The notes beneath the pieces are model-generated. The model made no database searches. It was not told where the DNA came from and saw only the letters and a list, made by a program, of their open reading frames with translations. A stretch of DNA of 64,000 nucleotides from Cydia pomonella (Eukaryota > Arthropoda > Insecta > Lepidoptera > Tortricidae): assembly GCF_033807575.1 (NCBI RefSeq), contig NC_084717.1, forward strand, positions 3,907,692 to 3,971,691, given 5' to 3'. The position numbers were made by a program, and so were the translations under genes. Shown here in pieces: positions 43,931-55,420 of the stretch (positions are counted from its first letter, which is position 1; each line of letters opens with the position of its first letter).

Positions 43931-44689
43931 AGCCAAGGTTACTGTGTACAGCAAGCTGCAGAACAGCATAGACACATAAGGAATGGAATTCATTCATAAA
44001 GTAGCCATGCATCTCCACCACCGACCGCACAAAACTTAACGAAATTACAAAAAAATCTAAATTTACCTACGAAACCTACGTACCTATGTAAATACATAGT
44101 ATTAGTAAGCCGAGCCCGAAAAATTATTATTAAGAACGAAGAAATTTATAGAGAGACACGTGGCAAGATCTCGATCTATGCGCTGTTACGACAGTTTTCC
44201 GACCCAAATCAGCATTAAGACATCAAGGAACCCCCGTTTTTTTTCAATTTTAGGGTTTCGTTGTAATATTAATAAAGACACCGTTCTAATAGGGCATTTG
44301 CCTGCAAGTAAAATTAGTTCCTTTTTTTTTTCAATTTTCAAAACGATTAGCCGCTATGGAATTATATGTAAAGAGAACGAGGGACGTCAGTCAGTGTTTT
44401 TATTTCTATCCGATTTATTAAACAGAAATTGTGTAAAAAACTACAATTTACATTTTTTTAACAAGTTTATGGTGCTTATGTCGTGCACAGTGTGAACTAA
44501 TTTATTTTAAATAAATTTTAGGTTTGATATCACATTCTTCGTGTGTAGGATGTTCAGAACGAGGCGGTTGATTTTAGTTCATAGGTTCCGTGCGTCATCT
44601 TTTTATTTATTTACACACTTTTTATTACACACTTTTATTTAGCTTCAACGCGTATCTTCTTTGTATACATATATATATATGTGCTTCAA
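43931..44689. other. no gene seen
   Basis: The 111-codon frame at 44160-44495 begins with GTG, not ATG, and is not protein-like. Confidence 0.4.
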
Positions 44690-44850
44690 TTGTAACTTAA
44701 ATATGAACCACTTCCTGGTGTCTGTTTGAGCTGAAATTTGGTATACTTCTGTATTTCCGATGACAGTGCAATAGTATACTAAAATGGAGCTGATCTGATG
44801 ATGCAGTCGGAAGGTAGCCAAAAGAACTCTACGATGGGAAAACTTAAAAG
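44690..44850 (+). repeat. interspersed repeat, related to 50255-50345
   Basis: TGAGCTGAAATTTGGTATAC, GATGACAGTGCAATAGTAT and GATCTGATGATGCAGTCGG recur in weaker form at 50255-50345. Confidence 0.6.
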
Positions 44851-44914
44851 AGAAAGTGCAGTCGGCAATAAAAGTATGTCAAAAATATTTTTGACGGTTA
44901 CTTGTTAGCCTATT

Positions 44915-45035
44915 AGAATGTCCCACTACTGGGCAAAGGCCTTACCGCTTTCCCGCCAAATGGTCCAGCCCGTCAATGCATACTCTGCCCATTCTTTACA
45001 AAATGTATCAAGGCTGTCCCGCCATCTCCATATTT
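44915..45035 (-). pseudogene. RTE-type LINE ORF2 C-terminus fragment
   Basis: The minus-strand frame reads WRWRDSLDTFCKEWAEYALT then GWTIWRESGKAFAQ, stop, the usual closing segment. 5'-truncated. Confidence 0.75.
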
Positions 45036-45267
45036 TAAACCTAAAAAAATAAATTAAGGACTTTGATAAAACCGCACGATAATGTTAACTGCAGCATTGC
45101 GGCACAGCCAACTGCCAAAATATTTTATTGTAAACTATGCAAAACTCAGGCACAAATGCGTGAAATACGTTTTATTAACACAAATTGGTACATACAATGT
45201 GAAAAGCAATTATACCATTTGTTTTCTACCACCAAACTTTACGAGAGTGAAACGTGATAATGATTAA

Positions 45268-45540
45268 GAGGGAAAAATAACTTTGCGATCCTAGCGAAAT
45301 AACGGTGATTTTTCTCTAAATTCTATTTCGGAAGAAAACGTTTTCCACTAACTAAATCTTAACGAATCACTTTGCTTTGATGTCGATCGTTTCAGCATAA
45401 TATTTTCTAGGTTATAAACCTTAAAAATAAACATTTTTTTCGGTTTCGCTAAATACATACCAAAAAATCATGGGGAATGGAAAATATTTAGAAGTGGAAA
45501 AAGTTTTCTCTGTTTGTATTGACGATGGTATATATCCCTC
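45268..45540 (-). mobile_element. piggyBac-like MITE with TTAA target sites, copy 2
   Basis: TTAA at 45264-45267 and 45541-45544. The ends GAGGGAAAAATAA and TATATCCCTC are inverted. Interior is the inverse of copy 1 with deletions (273 versus 327 bp). Confidence 0.82.
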
Positions 45541-48212
45541 TTAAGACAAACAATATTTTTTGTCCCGTTTACTTATCACAAACGAAGCAAATATTTTCTT
45601 TGCGCACTCCAAATTCAGCATTTCCTAACCTATATTTCTAGGCACGAAATCACTGACATCAAGTGGTGTTGTCAACTAAGCACCAATATTGTTTCAAATC
45701 CCAGGATTTATACTGTTCCTCTATTTATTTAGGACCTCAAACTAAGCCGACCACTAAAACATTTGATTCCAATTGCCCCTGTTTTCATAGGTTATCTTAC
45801 AATTACACTTATTTGCGAAACCAAGCCAAGTTGTACCTTAAACGCTAATCATACAGGCCATTTTCCCAATTACGTTTTTAGAGTAACAAAATGAGTTTTG
45901 TTACCAAGTGTAAGCTTTTGATGTTCATATATTGCTCTCTGCTCTCGTAATGGCAATGCAAAATTAAGTTTTTCACTCGTTAAATCGCCTATCCCATTAA
46001 TGTCTTACTAGGCTCTAAGTAAGATGTTAGATTCGAATTTTGCCGACGGTATTGTTAACTTTGTAGTAATATAATGATATCGTCATAATTATCTCAATAA
46101 GGACGAGGGTTGTTACCAGCGAGAAATCGGCGTTTTTATCACAAGTAACAAAAACTTAGCAGTTAATGATGGCGGGGGAATAATAGTTTGTAACAATTAT
46201 AGTGTACTAAACTATATTGAAATAATAATTGATACAACGTATACTATCATCTTCATCCAATAGAATGCTATGTTTGGGCAACTTAGAAGTAGTTATATTT
46301 TTTGATTTTTTGTATGTAAAATAAAAATACATAAAATGTAAACCAAAACTGATTTGAATTTTTTCTTGTAAAACCTATTTTTTGCAAAGTGTTAATTGTC
46401 ACTCTTTGACATCTATCAATAAGGATATTTGGACTTTTTGGACTAGGTCCCATAGTGGTAACATCGCCATCAAAAAGGCGTTTTGCACTAAGAAACAAAA
46501 AAAAATGTATTTTTTATACGTGGCTTTATAACTATGAAACTAGGCGAATTCTAAAACAGTTTATAGAACATTTTAGTCTTTAAATATGATCAGGAATATA
46601 CTGTTAAAATATCTCGCAATGCTCACAGGCACCGTGTATAATTATATGTATTTCATATACAAATTCGAATTTTCCTTTGTAATAAGTATACTGTGCTGAA
46701 ACCGTATAAATAAAATCGGAAGGGTATTTCCTGGAAGGAAACAATGTGAGCTCGGGGTCCGTTGGGCTATTATTGATAATAATTAAGGGTTACTCAGCTT
46801 ATTATTATCATGATAATAAACCATTCATTATTTCAGGCAATTTGAGAGCTATGTAACACTAAAATCTACGAACTATTTCTTACAAAAGCCACTGCTGTTT
46901 TACCTTTGAATCCAGGGATTATTCCACTTTCTCTAGATTTTTTACTAAACTTCTACTATGAATTTAAGTATCTAAGTACACGCAGGTGAAGTCGCGGATT
47001 ATAGCTAGTTTGTCGTATTATCTCGCTCACAACTCTGCCTTAACCAAATAATTTTCCAAGGGTTATCCAATGGATATTATTCGGTAACGTAATAACCGTA
47101 CCCATTATTGACAGGTGATTCCGGCCAGAAAGGGATATTTTCCCTATATCGTGATCGTATCGTTTTATACTGCTTCGTAGAATAATATCTTAATACAATG
47201 AATACGTGGTATAGTTTTGTGTTGCATTAAGACTGAAATGGTTTATGGATTGTCTTGAATAGAAAAATGATTTGAGATGATGTTCGCAAACTAGTGCTTG
47301 AAATTTATTACCAAATATGATTACTTAACGTAAAAATTAAATATTAAAACGACATATTTTATTGGCCTTCATTTTGTTGTTACTCTGCAACATTTTGGAT
47401 GAAAAATTTTTTTGTTTAACATCATGTGTTGGTACAAAAAACTTTTTAATGTTTTTTTCCCATACAAACAACAAATTGGCACATTTTAATGACAGTTTAA
47501 AAGTCGAACAACATGAATAATTACCGGTAAACAAGTTCAAAACACGTATTGGAATGCCGTTAAAAATAAGCACACATCGTTAAAAGTTTACCGTTCTGCA
47601 AATCGGGCAAAAGTTTTAATAGCACTTTAGGACATGCCCGGACTAAGCAGGCCACATCGTGATATAGCCACAGACATGTTTAAGTAGACCACTCGAATGA
47701 CATAATTGTTCTTCGTGTTCGTATAGTAATGTCATGTAAGAACCACAGTTCAACTACAGGATTCTATTACTCCAGCTTTTTCAAAGTAGTTTTTTTTAAA
47801 TAGACAGATAACCAAAACGCACTAACTACGGTCAATAAGCATTTTAAGAAAAACACCTGTTTCTAAGCGACAATGACAATTCTCCCTACGTCAAAGTCAC
47901 ACACGGCTTTCAAATTCACTAACACCTGTGCAAATATATGGCCAACTAAGCCCATTACACATGGGAAATTTAAATTTATTTAATAAAAACTTTAACCTGT
48001 CCTGGCCACAGCGCATTGAGGTACCTGCATCAAAGAAGGCCCGGATCTTAAGCGTGCCTACTTTCAAAATTTCATGCTTTTTTTTAAGTGTGAATGGGTT
48101 CAAATTTTGTGTCCATGTTCCCTGGTAGCATAAATATTGTGATTTCATTTGAAACTTAAGAAAAATAAAAATTACGCCAGACCGCACACAGATGTTACAT
48201 CATAGATTTAAG
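45541..48212. other. no gene seen
   Basis: 2.7 kb of AT-rich DNA. 46500-46640 is a diverged relative of 41500-41760. No protein-like frame or tRNA box. Confidence 0.45.
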
Positions 48213-48333
48213 TTATTATTATTATGTTAAGTTAATAAGTTTAAGTTATTTTGTATTTTCTTAGCTTTCTCGAAATACCCATATTTTCACGGAAATGTAA
48301 ATTTTGTTTGTGTGGCAATAAAGATTTTTTTTA
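48213..48333 (+). repeat. LINE 3' UTR and tail
   Basis: TTTGTGTGGCAATAAAGATT followed by a T/A tail is a typical LINE 3' end. Confidence 0.6.
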
Positions 48334-49687
48334 TGTTCTCTGGCGCAAGTAGGTCTTAATCGATGGATTACAGAAAAATAACATACGATGACTATCTAAA
48401 TATGTCTGCGAGTATATCAAATTGCCATTTTTAGCCATCAGCATTCAACGTACGTGATCGTGCGCGCAAGTGCTAAGGCCAAGTTCTAGTTAAACTAACA
48501 CTAATTGATCGAGTCAGGCTCAACTTCGAGGAACTCAACATTGAGTTAAATCAAATAAATTCCATTCCTATTTCAGATACAGTTTATGCGCTACAAGTTT
48601 CTCTAAGGTTGTTAGTTTGTGGAAACATTGTTATATTTGAGAGGTACAGGTACAGCGAATAGAGTGATATTCAATTCGAATTCCACAATTACTATTCATA
48701 TATTGTAATAACTTTTTTTTTTAATACCTATTTATATTATATATGTCACTCCTTAAGGCCTTGGCAGAATAAGCGCTGCAATAGCGTTGCAATTTGCCTC
48801 GTTTGAGAATAGCAACAATATGCTAAGACAAGGTCTTTTCACTACTGCACCCATTGCCAGTTTGTCTTTTCGAGGGGAGCAAATGGGATACCTTAGACAG
48901 AAATCATACCATTTGTCGCGAACGTATTGCGAACCGGCTAATATTTGCCAACGTCATGGAGTAGATGGCGCTAGTAGTCACGTTTAAGTTAAAAGTTTTT
49001 TGGCTGAAGTTGAGAGGGTAGATGAGAACGACAGTAGGAAAAAGGAGGTTGTGTGGAACAAATCTACGGCGGAGTGATATTTGCTTTTAGATCAAGTCAA
49101 GGACGTTCTTATGGTACTAATAGAATAATGATGTGTCTCTTGTAGATTGTGACCAACGTTACCAGTTCTCAGAGTGAACAGTGATCCAGTGAGGCTAATA
49201 TGAACTTAAAGTAAACTTTGTGTGAGGAAAGGGGTCGCTATAAGGGGCGGTTTGGAGGCGACTATTAAGCTCAAGAAACCAGGTGGATAATCATGTGAAA
49301 CTCATTTACATGCAGGTAATAAAGTCGGACACCAGCACAACTCATATCGTCATCTCACTAACGTCCAGGCCTCGTATAGGTATGTAGTATGTTTACATAT
49401 CGCTTTCCAGTATCCGTAAAAGCATTAGCTCATTCGATTGGTTAATAAGTATGGTGAGCTTGACGACACCATTAAAAGAAAAATGTTCATAGAGTAACTT
49501 GTACTCAGATAGTAACAAATATGTATATCTATTAGGCGCGGACTGGACACGTCCGACACGTCATTTTCTATGACGGCTGATCGGTGATGACGTGGTGTTT
49601 CCCATAGAAAATGAAGCGTCAGAAGCTCTGGCCTGGCCTAGCGTGAGTCTTCTTTAAGTCCTTTATCCAGGGTTTATGGCTTCTTCT
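48334..49687. other. no gene seen
   Basis: Short inverted CATTTTCTATG / CATAGAAAATG at 49562-49610 only. Confidence 0.4.
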
Positions 49688-49769
49688 GTACAGTCAGCTG
49701 CAGAGAGGTGACCCCCTTGCATACAATAAGTCTATGCAGGGGGGGTCACCTCTCTGCATTTGACTGTAC
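49688..49769. repeat. 82-bp fold-back repeat
   Basis: GTACAGTCAGCTGCAGAGAG ... GGTGACCCCC pairs with GGGGGTCACCTCTCTGCATT ... GACTGTAC. Arms about 36 bp, loop about 10. A solo hairpin MITE is the simplest reading. Confidence 0.85.
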
Positions 49770-50051
49770 TTTCGTTACAAATCAGAGAGGCATATTTAAG
49801 ATGCTGAGGCCAACCGCACTTAAAAACTTATTTATGCACTTAAAAACTACTTTATATTCTTAGGAACTTGCCGCAATTCGATAAAACATTGTAGTGAGTA
49901 CTAAATCTGAAATGAGTCTTCAGTAATCGTGGAATTGTAATTACGAAGACATGTCTTAATCACATATATTATAATGAAGTCGCGTAAAACATAGCAATTT
50001 CAATTGGGACGATTGTTAAGAGCTTTTATTTAACGAGGGGGTGGGGGGGGG

Positions 50052-50170
50052 GTTAGGGTCGGCAACGCGCATGTAACTCCTCTGGAGTTGCAGGTGTACA
50101 TAGGCTGCGGAGACTGCTTACCATCAGGCGGGCCGTATGCTTGTTTGCCACCGACGTAGTATAAAAAAAA
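50052..50170 (+). repeat. LINE-tail family copy with poly(A)
   Basis: This copy runs on the plus strand from GGGTCGGCAACGCGCATGTA to CCACCGACGTAGTATAAAAA, showing the family's true 3' end and poly(A) tail. Confidence 0.82.
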
Positions 50171-50254
50171 ACTTGCCCTAGTTAGTTGGAAGTGTGTGGT
50201 GTGTACGAGTAGTATCTAATCTTGGAATCTAAATTTGACCCCCTCCCCGATTTT

Positions 50255-50345
50255 CGATTGAGCTGAAATTTTACATCTTTAATATAAATCAGATGACAAT
50301 GCAAAATTATGTTGACATGGACCTAATCTGATGAAGGAGACACCT
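50255..50345 (+). repeat. interspersed repeat, related to 44690-44850
   Basis: TGAGCTGAAATTTTACATC, AGATGACAATGCAAAATTAT, CTAATCTGATGA blocks in the same order. Confidence 0.5.
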
Positions 50346-50721
50346 CCTTTCTCATACCATCACCTCATGTGTTTATACCATCAACTCTGAGATAATAGAA
50401 CGCAACCTAATTGTATTTAGGATTGTTGGGATTGTCTCGATGAGTATTAGTTGCCTGTGGAAAGAAAAGTACAGTCGGCGAAAAAAGCTTGTACCAAAAA
50501 TACCTTTTTTGTAAAAGCTTATTTTGGGATCTCATTGACATCGAATCAAGTCCTTTCTCGGGCCTCAAACTTATATCCATATCGAATTTCAAATTCGAAT
50601 TTTTTTTTTCGATTCAGCGGTTTAAGCATGAAGAGATTACAGACAAACAGTTACTTTTACATTAATAATATTAGTAGGGATCGCTCAATCTGAATAGCAC
50701 TTCAGACGCATTAGTTTCCTT

Positions 50722-50982
50722 CGGCCCGATTCGAAGAATGAGATACGATAACGATAAGTTCTGGTTTAGATAAGTTCTCGATTAGATATCGTTTGTATGT
50801 TGCATTATTGACAGAAGCAGCTCCATTCGGGCAACCAGTGTCACTTTTAGAAATATCGTATATGTATACATCTTATTGGGATCACAGCGGAAACGTCAAT
50901 TCTGACATGTCTTTGGTTATCGATCTTTTAAAAATCTTTCCAAGATCTTAAACGTGTCTTAATCATTCTTCGAATCGGGCTG
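50722..50982. mobile_element. MITE, GGCCCGATTCG family, copy 2
   Basis: CGGCCCGATTCGAAGAATGA to TCATTCTTCGAATCGGGCTG. Same orientation as copies at 9167 and 61287. Confidence 0.85.
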
Positions 50983-50999
50983 CTTTTGTGAGATACTTG

Positions 51000-51251
51000 C
51001 GGCGATTCGAAGAATGATTAAGACACGTTTAAGATCTTGGAAAGTTCTTTACAATATCGATAAGTAAACGATATGCCAAAATTGACGTTTAATTCGATTC
51101 CGTTGTGATCTCAATAAGATCTATCTACGATATTTCTGACGTCAAAGTGACATTGGTTGCCCGAATCGAGCTGCTTCTGTCAATTATACGTCATACTAAT
51201 GATATCTAAATGAGAACTTATCGTTATCATATTTCATTCTTCGAATCGGCC
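51000..51251. mobile_element. MITE, GGCCCGATTCG family, copy 3 (inverted)
   Basis: Inverse orientation, 17 bp after copy 2. Ends GGCGATTCGAAGAATGATTA and ATTCTTCGAATCGGCC have each lost a few bases. Confidence 0.83.
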
Positions 51252-51591
51252 ATTGGCCTCACAATGAATCACGTTTTATCGTTCACTAGTTTAGATAAAC
51301 ATTCCTTTCTTCGCTCTTTTTCCAAACACTTAAACGTGTTTTCCCGCCGACACACGTCACGTGAAGTTCGACAAAAATTTAATAGAGCTCCCCTAGATTT
51401 ATTGTACTCCGGAAAAGGTTTATTTGCCCTGCGGCGTGAGTCGTGACACTTGTCAGTTTGTGTTTGCTTAGGACGACGCTGACTCGCATAGTTCGATGAA
51501 TTGGGTTTTGAGTTATATATGTAGGTACATGGTTAGAGCATACTAGCATAGATTACATCATGCCAGTAGATATAGGGATAGTCACGCACAG

Positions 51592-51955
51592 AGAGCCATG
51601 GAACACGCCATGCTCGGCATCAAACTTCAAGACCGAGTGAGGAATATCGAGATCCGACGTCGCACCAAGGTACAAGACGTCGGACACGTCATTACCAAAT
51701 TAAAATGGAGCTGGGCGGGACATGTTGCCAGGCAGAGTGATGGCAGGTGGGCCAAAATGCTAACGGAATGGTGGCCGCTTTCAGACGAAAGGGAGTGCTT
51801 GGCGTCCGTTGGCTCGTTGGGTGGACGACATTCGGAAGACTGCGGGTCACTTCTGGATGAGACTGGCTCGGGACCGGGATAAGTGGCATACAAGAAGAGG
51901 GGCCTATGCTCAGCAGTGGGCGATAAAAGGCTGATATGATGATGATGATGATATT
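51592..51955 (+). pseudogene. RTE-type LINE ORF2 C-terminus with (GAT)n tail
   Basis: The frame reads AMEHAMLGIKLQDRVRNIEI, RRRTKVQDVGHVITKLKWSW, AGHVARQSDGRWAK. After a frame break comes RPLARWVDDIRKTAGHFWMR, LARDRDKWHTRRGAYAQQWA, IKG, stop. The sequence closes with ATGATGATGATGATG at 51940-51952. Clearly an RTE-like element, 5'-truncated and frameshifted. Confidence 0.85.
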
Positions 51956-52206
51956 TTTTTACCGATAGCAAGTCGAACCGCTAACTGCAACATGGACCAT
52001 AAAGTTTCTTCAAGGTTTTGAATTTTTTTTAGCACTCATTTTATCAGGGAGATTGAAAATGACATCGCCCGTGTTGTGGGGCTGCGAATTCATATTTCTG
52101 TGGGCTGCGACATCGACAGTAAAGGTGACGTTGGGAGCAGCTGACATCAGCGGCAGCTGTTGTGGCGTCGATGTTGCCGCCAATTCCCTTGATAAAATGA
52201 GTGAAA

Positions 52207-52269
52207 TTCGCCGCCGCATTATAAATAATAATAATAAAAAGCCTCTTTATTTTCTTCGCCGCCGCATTA
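52207..52269 (-). repeat. 33-bp retrotransposition scar with 15-bp target duplication
   Basis: TTCGCCGCCGCATTA at 52207-52221 is repeated at 52255-52269. The 33 bases between them read on the minus strand GAAAATAAAGAGGC then a TTTTTATTATTATT tail. This is what a LINE copy truncated to its last few bases would leave. Confidence 0.88.
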
Positions 52270-52366
52270 CTGACGCGAATATTACATTCATTCTGTTACT
52301 TACTTTATTAAGAGGAAAGAGGACGGCCGATTCTCCTTACAAACGTAGTCCCCATTTTCCTCTGTG

Positions 52367-52560
52367 AATAGATAGATAGATAGATAGAATACTCTTTATT
52401 GGCACACCTCAGTAAAAAGATACAAGAAAAATAAGCAATTTATTAAATGTAGAGGCAGACAACAGGCGCTAAAAACTGATCTCTTCCAGACAGCCTATGG
52501 GTAGCGGAAATAGAGAAGTTAATCGAAAAAGTAGGTGTTGCTAAACCGTTATGAAGCCTA
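52367..52560 (-). repeat. LINE 3' UTR with (TATC)n tail
   Basis: On the minus strand GGCTGTCTGGAAGAGATCAG ... GGTGTGCCAATAAAGAGTAT then TATCTATC repeats. Known style of lepidopteran LINE 3' ends. Confidence 0.72.
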
Positions 52561-54273
52561 CATTCACACACACAATTACAGTGAATAAACATACACATAA
52601 GGAATACATTTGTATTTCTTATATGTGTATGTCTATTTAGACATACATAAACATACATATAAATATATATAAAATTAACCGAAACATAGCTAAATATGAC
52701 AGCAGCTTGTTAGCCACAGAGTAATAATAACTATGTACTATATAAACACTAAGGGAGAGATAAATAATGTTGTTTGAGTGAATATTGACATTTTGTAAAA
52801 TGTTTTTAGATAATTTGATGTATATTAACCACAGCTATGCCCCTACTTTTGACTTTTTGTATTATTATAAAAAATAGGAGCGAAAAACAGTTTTCATAAT
52901 TTTAAATGCCTCTAACTCCTATAATAATAGCTGTGGTTGATACAACAAATTGTGTTAAAATATTTTAATAATATTAATATCCAGAGAGGAAAATGAGGAC
53001 TACGTTTGTATGAAAAGGGGACTTTGTGCGGGTCCTCCACTTTCGTATTAATGAAACGCAGCTGCAGCTGCAGCTTTTTAAAGAAAGGTCTCTTCTGTTT
53101 ACAAAAGTTAAAATCAAGGACGTGGTTATTGAAACAACGACATATTGGAAGTGACTTTTATTTGTAAAGCGCTGTCTCACTCTTACCTTATTGTTTATAC
53201 ATATGTCTATTCTTGTTACTTTAATGGTGTTATTAAATATCGAATGAGACTACTATGGTTCGACCTAATAATCGACTTTGCCCTTACACTGGAACCTTAT
53301 TTACCGGTCGCGATAGTCTTAAACCGCCTCGTGAATAGCTTTTGTCAAGTGTTCTTGACTTTTAAATACAAAACAAAATAAATTAAATCTTAATATTCGT
53401 ATCCACAGCTTGAATACTAAGGGATGAAAAGAAAATATTTCTAACGAGATATTTTAAGGTCGGGATGCACATTCAATCCGTTTTATAGATAAACAATAAG
53501 TAACTTTCAGAGCATGTGAAGTAAAAAGATTTTATTTTTTTTAAATCTTTATTAAATAAAGGGGTTTTATCATATTTGATAATGTCACCCAAGTAAAAAG
53601 TTATGCTAATAGGATTTTTGCCAGTAAATCTACTTACTTTTATTTAATCTGTAACTTAGAGATCACATTCTTAAAACAATGGATGTGAGGTTTCTAGGCA
53701 GAGCTTAGGCCTGAGACGAAACACTGATATCCCTTCGATTTTTATATAGGTGACGTACACTTGACCTTTCAACCCAAAAAGGAAAGGCTTTGTTAGTATT
53801 AGACTGATCCCAACACGAGATCGTCTTGAGCCGGCTCACAGCCGTTTTTCAAATGAAATTCTGAACTCTTCCAAAACAATACAAGCTAACCTATCTTTTA
53901 CGTGTAGTTTACTACTCAACTATCATTGAAAAAAGGTGTTCCTCATAAAAACCTACGTCCAAATCCTCAGTAGATTGGAAACGTTTCAAAGCACCTACAT
54001 TTGATATTGACACGCCCAAAAAAAGAAACTCCAGAAAATTCGTCTTTTACAAATATAATATCCTATCAAATTGTTCATTAAATTTCGTATAAGGATATAG
54101 CTTATTGTATTTCGTATAAGGATATAGCTTATATATGTATTGAAGTAACTACGATATCGGTTTTAGTAGGCTTGAAAATTTTATATAATTTAATACGAGT
54201 TATGTAGGGTGTCACCTATCATAATTAATCACAGATGTGCCAGAATAGAGGGAATAGCCAAGAAGAGCACATA
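52561..54273. other. no gene seen
   Basis: 1.7 kb. An imperfect hairpin at 52585-52632 (ACATACACATAAGGAATACA and its inverse). CTGCAGCTGCAGCTGCAG at 53060. No coding frame. Confidence 0.4.
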
Positions 54274-54450
54274 TGGAGGCCAATTAAAATATCTAAATAA
54301 AGCATGCCATTTTGTTATCATTCAGCCGTGGGTCTCGTTTGCGCTAATACATGTACGGATAAGTCCGAGGGAAATACACACACGAATGAAAACAAAATGT
54401 CATCATTTAGATGTATAATGTCAAAGTCTACGTTTGAATTAGCCTCCTTA
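54274..54450. mobile_element. AGGCCAATTC-family MITE, diverged copy
   Basis: Left end GGAGGCCAATT at 54274 and right end GAATTAGCCTCC with the AATGTCATCATTTAGAT block before it. Confidence 0.6.
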
Positions 54451-54693
54451 GCTAATAGGAGAAAGTGAAAGTCGGGTCGTATCAGGAGTACATTTTGCGA
54501 TACGATATTAGACTAATATTATTAGTACGTATGTTGCTATGGAAACTCGTACAATATGGCAGTTCGTGTGCTACTCGTAATATTAGTCTAATACCGATCG
54601 ATAAATGGGCCCCAGGCTGTCAAGGGGAAGTACCCAGGTAATGCAAAAATGCTTCACCAACTAGAGGGGTTTATCGAATTTAATGATGATTTC

Positions 54694-54858
54694 AGGCCAA
54701 TTCCGAACGGACACTGACATCAAGATATTTACATGATGACGTTATCATGCATTTCGCTTGTATTTGTCCGTACATTTTTTGGCGCGAGCGAGACGTACGA
54801 TAACTAAATGACATCATTTAGATATCATCTTGATGTCAGTCTACGTTGGAATTGGCCT
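54694..54858. mobile_element. AGGCCAATTC-family MITE, best copy
   Basis: 165 bp. The ends AGGCCAATTCCGAACG...ACACTGACATCAAGAT and ATCTTGATGTCAGTCTACGT...GGAATTGGCCT are inverse copies over about 32 bases. Confidence 0.82.
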
Positions 54859-54925
54859 CATTGTCGCAAACGGCATACTCAGTATCAAATCAAAAATTTT
54901 AAGACATTTTTTTATATATTTTTTT

Positions 54926-55135
54926 TATACTACGTCGGTGGCAAACAAGCATACGGCCCGCCTGATGGTAAGCGGTCTCCGTAGCCTATGTACGCCTGCA
55001 ACTCCAGAGGAGTTACATGCGCGTTGCCGACCCTAACCCCCTCCCTCCCCTCGTTGAGCTCTGGCAACCTTACTCACCGGCAGGAACACAACACTATGTG
55101 TAGGGTCTAGTGTTATTTGGCTGCTGTTTTCTAGA
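54926..55135 (-). repeat. LINE-tail family copy
   Basis: From the ACTACGTCGGTGGCAAACAA end to GTGTTATTTGGCTGCTG, next to the complete LINE but of another family. Confidence 0.8.
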
Positions 55136-55180
55136 AGGAGGTATCATATATTTTTTTTTTATTTTTTTTTTTTTTTTTTA

Positions 55181-55420
55181 TTTTAGTATATGGAAAACCA
55201 ACAGCGCTATATATATCTAGAACTTCCAATAGAATTACAGAGCCAATTACAGGTTCTCACTTATAAAAATACAATAAATTATAAAAAGTTTTTGCCTATC
55301 TTAATTTACACATACAAGTTCCTACAGCATAAGAACAGATATATATATATATATATATGATTATTTTTACAAAAAATAAATTAAAAAAAGAAAAAGTAGT
55401 TAAATCCTGTGAGTACATAT
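55181..55420 (-). other. 3' UTR of the complete LINE
   Basis: Holds an (AT)n microsatellite at 55338-55360 and the GTGAGAACCTGTAATTGGCT block shared with two other loci, then ends in A-rich sequence. Probably recognised by the LINE's own RT. Confidence 0.75.

Noticed and set aside
44160..44495. 111-codon plus-strand frame
   Set aside because: It starts with GTG and is Ser/Phe-rich from oligo-T runs. No domain seen.
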